The notes under the pieces are model-generated. The model was given only the letters and a program-made list of their open reading frames with translations, did not search any database and was not told the DNA's origin. This document shows positions 7,036-7,283 of a stretch of 7,283 nt of DNA, piece by piece. The DNA is taken from assembly GCA_937927885.1 (NCBI GenBank), contig CALEZJ010000498.1:1-7283 (forward strand), in the 5' to 3' direction. Within the stretch, counting starts at the first letter, position 1. Each line of letters starts with the position of its first letter. The translations under genes were made by a program, and so were the position numbers. Source of the DNA: an uncultured Paracoccaceae bacterium (GTDB lineage Bacteria > Pseudomonadota > Alphaproteobacteria > Rhodobacterales > Rhodobacteraceae).

Positions 7036-7283
7036 TCAGAGGTCCATCAACAACCGGCGCGGGTCTTCCAGCGCGTCCTTGACGCGAACGAGGAAGGTCA
7101 CGGCGCCCTTGCCGTCGACGATCCGGTGGTCATAGCTCAGGGCGAGATACATCATCGGGCGGATGACGATCTGGCCTTTCACGACCACCGGGCGGTCCTG
7201 GATCTTGTGCATGCCCAGAATCCCCGATTGCGGCGGGTTCAGGATCGGCGAGGACATCAGCGAGCCATAGACGCCGCCGTTCG
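7036..7283 (-). CDS. odhB: Dihydrolipoyl succinyltransferase (2-oxoglutarate dehydrogenase E2), C-terminal fragment
   Basis: The last 81 residues are present and the 5' part lies beyond the window edge; the frame is open to the edge. The catalytic-domain tail is clear: [20 protein letters not shown], then [14 protein letters not shown], then the acyltransferase active-site motif [13 protein letters not shown], whose His and Asp transfer the succinyl group from lipoyl to CoA. It ends in a [15 protein letters not shown] tail, typical of the OdhB/SucB branch. [29 protein letters not shown], spread over two blocks, fits succinyltransferase better than the pyruvate dehydrogenase E2. The enzyme is the core of the TCA-cycle complex and its E3 partner is encoded two genes downstream. 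Confidence 0.95.
   Translation of the reverse strand, partial: NGGVYGSLMSSPILNPPQSGILGMHKIQDRPVVVKGQIVIRPMMYLALSYDHRIVDGKGAVTFLVRVKDALEDPRRLLMDL

Overview
This GC-rich window has wall-to-wall coding with short overlaps, and reads as chromosome from an alphaproteobacterium, most likely of the Rhodobacteraceae/Paracoccus group. That placement rests on the base composition, the style of the proteins, and the order odhB - MAPEG protein - lpd on the minus strand. It is inference from recognition, not from a search.

Positions 1-5037 (plus strand) hold the 3' part of a tightly packed operon. It contains the C-terminal tail of a probable TctA-type tripartite transporter permease, a PuuC-like aldehyde dehydrogenase, a class III PLP enzyme of the AGXT2L (phospho-lyase) type, an APH-fold small-molecule kinase, and a UPF0261/Tm-1-like protein. 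Every junction overlaps (20, 4, 4 and 8 bases), which points to one transcript and translational coupling. The kinase, PLP enzyme and dehydrogenase make chemical sense together. A hydroxy-amine would be phosphorylated, phosphate and ammonia would be eliminated to give an aldehyde, and the aldehyde would be oxidised to an acid. This parallels the animal hydroxylysine route (HYKK and PHYKPL) and the phosphoethanolamine route (ETNPPL). The transporter would supply a carboxylated substrate. The role of the UPF0261 protein is unknown. This putative catabolic module is the main item of interest.

Positions 5038-5141 lie between convergent operons. They carry two GC-rich hairpins and probably serve as a terminator region for both directions.

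Positions 5142-7283 (minus strand) hold the 3' end of the 2-oxoglutarate dehydrogenase operon: the C-terminus of odhB (E2), then a small MAPEG-family membrane protein, then a complete dihydrolipoyl dehydrogenase (E3). The 76-base gap between odhB and the MAPEG gene is filled with nested inverted repeats that could fold in the mRNA.

No RNA genes, insertion sequences, CRISPR arrays or integrase/phage genes were seen.
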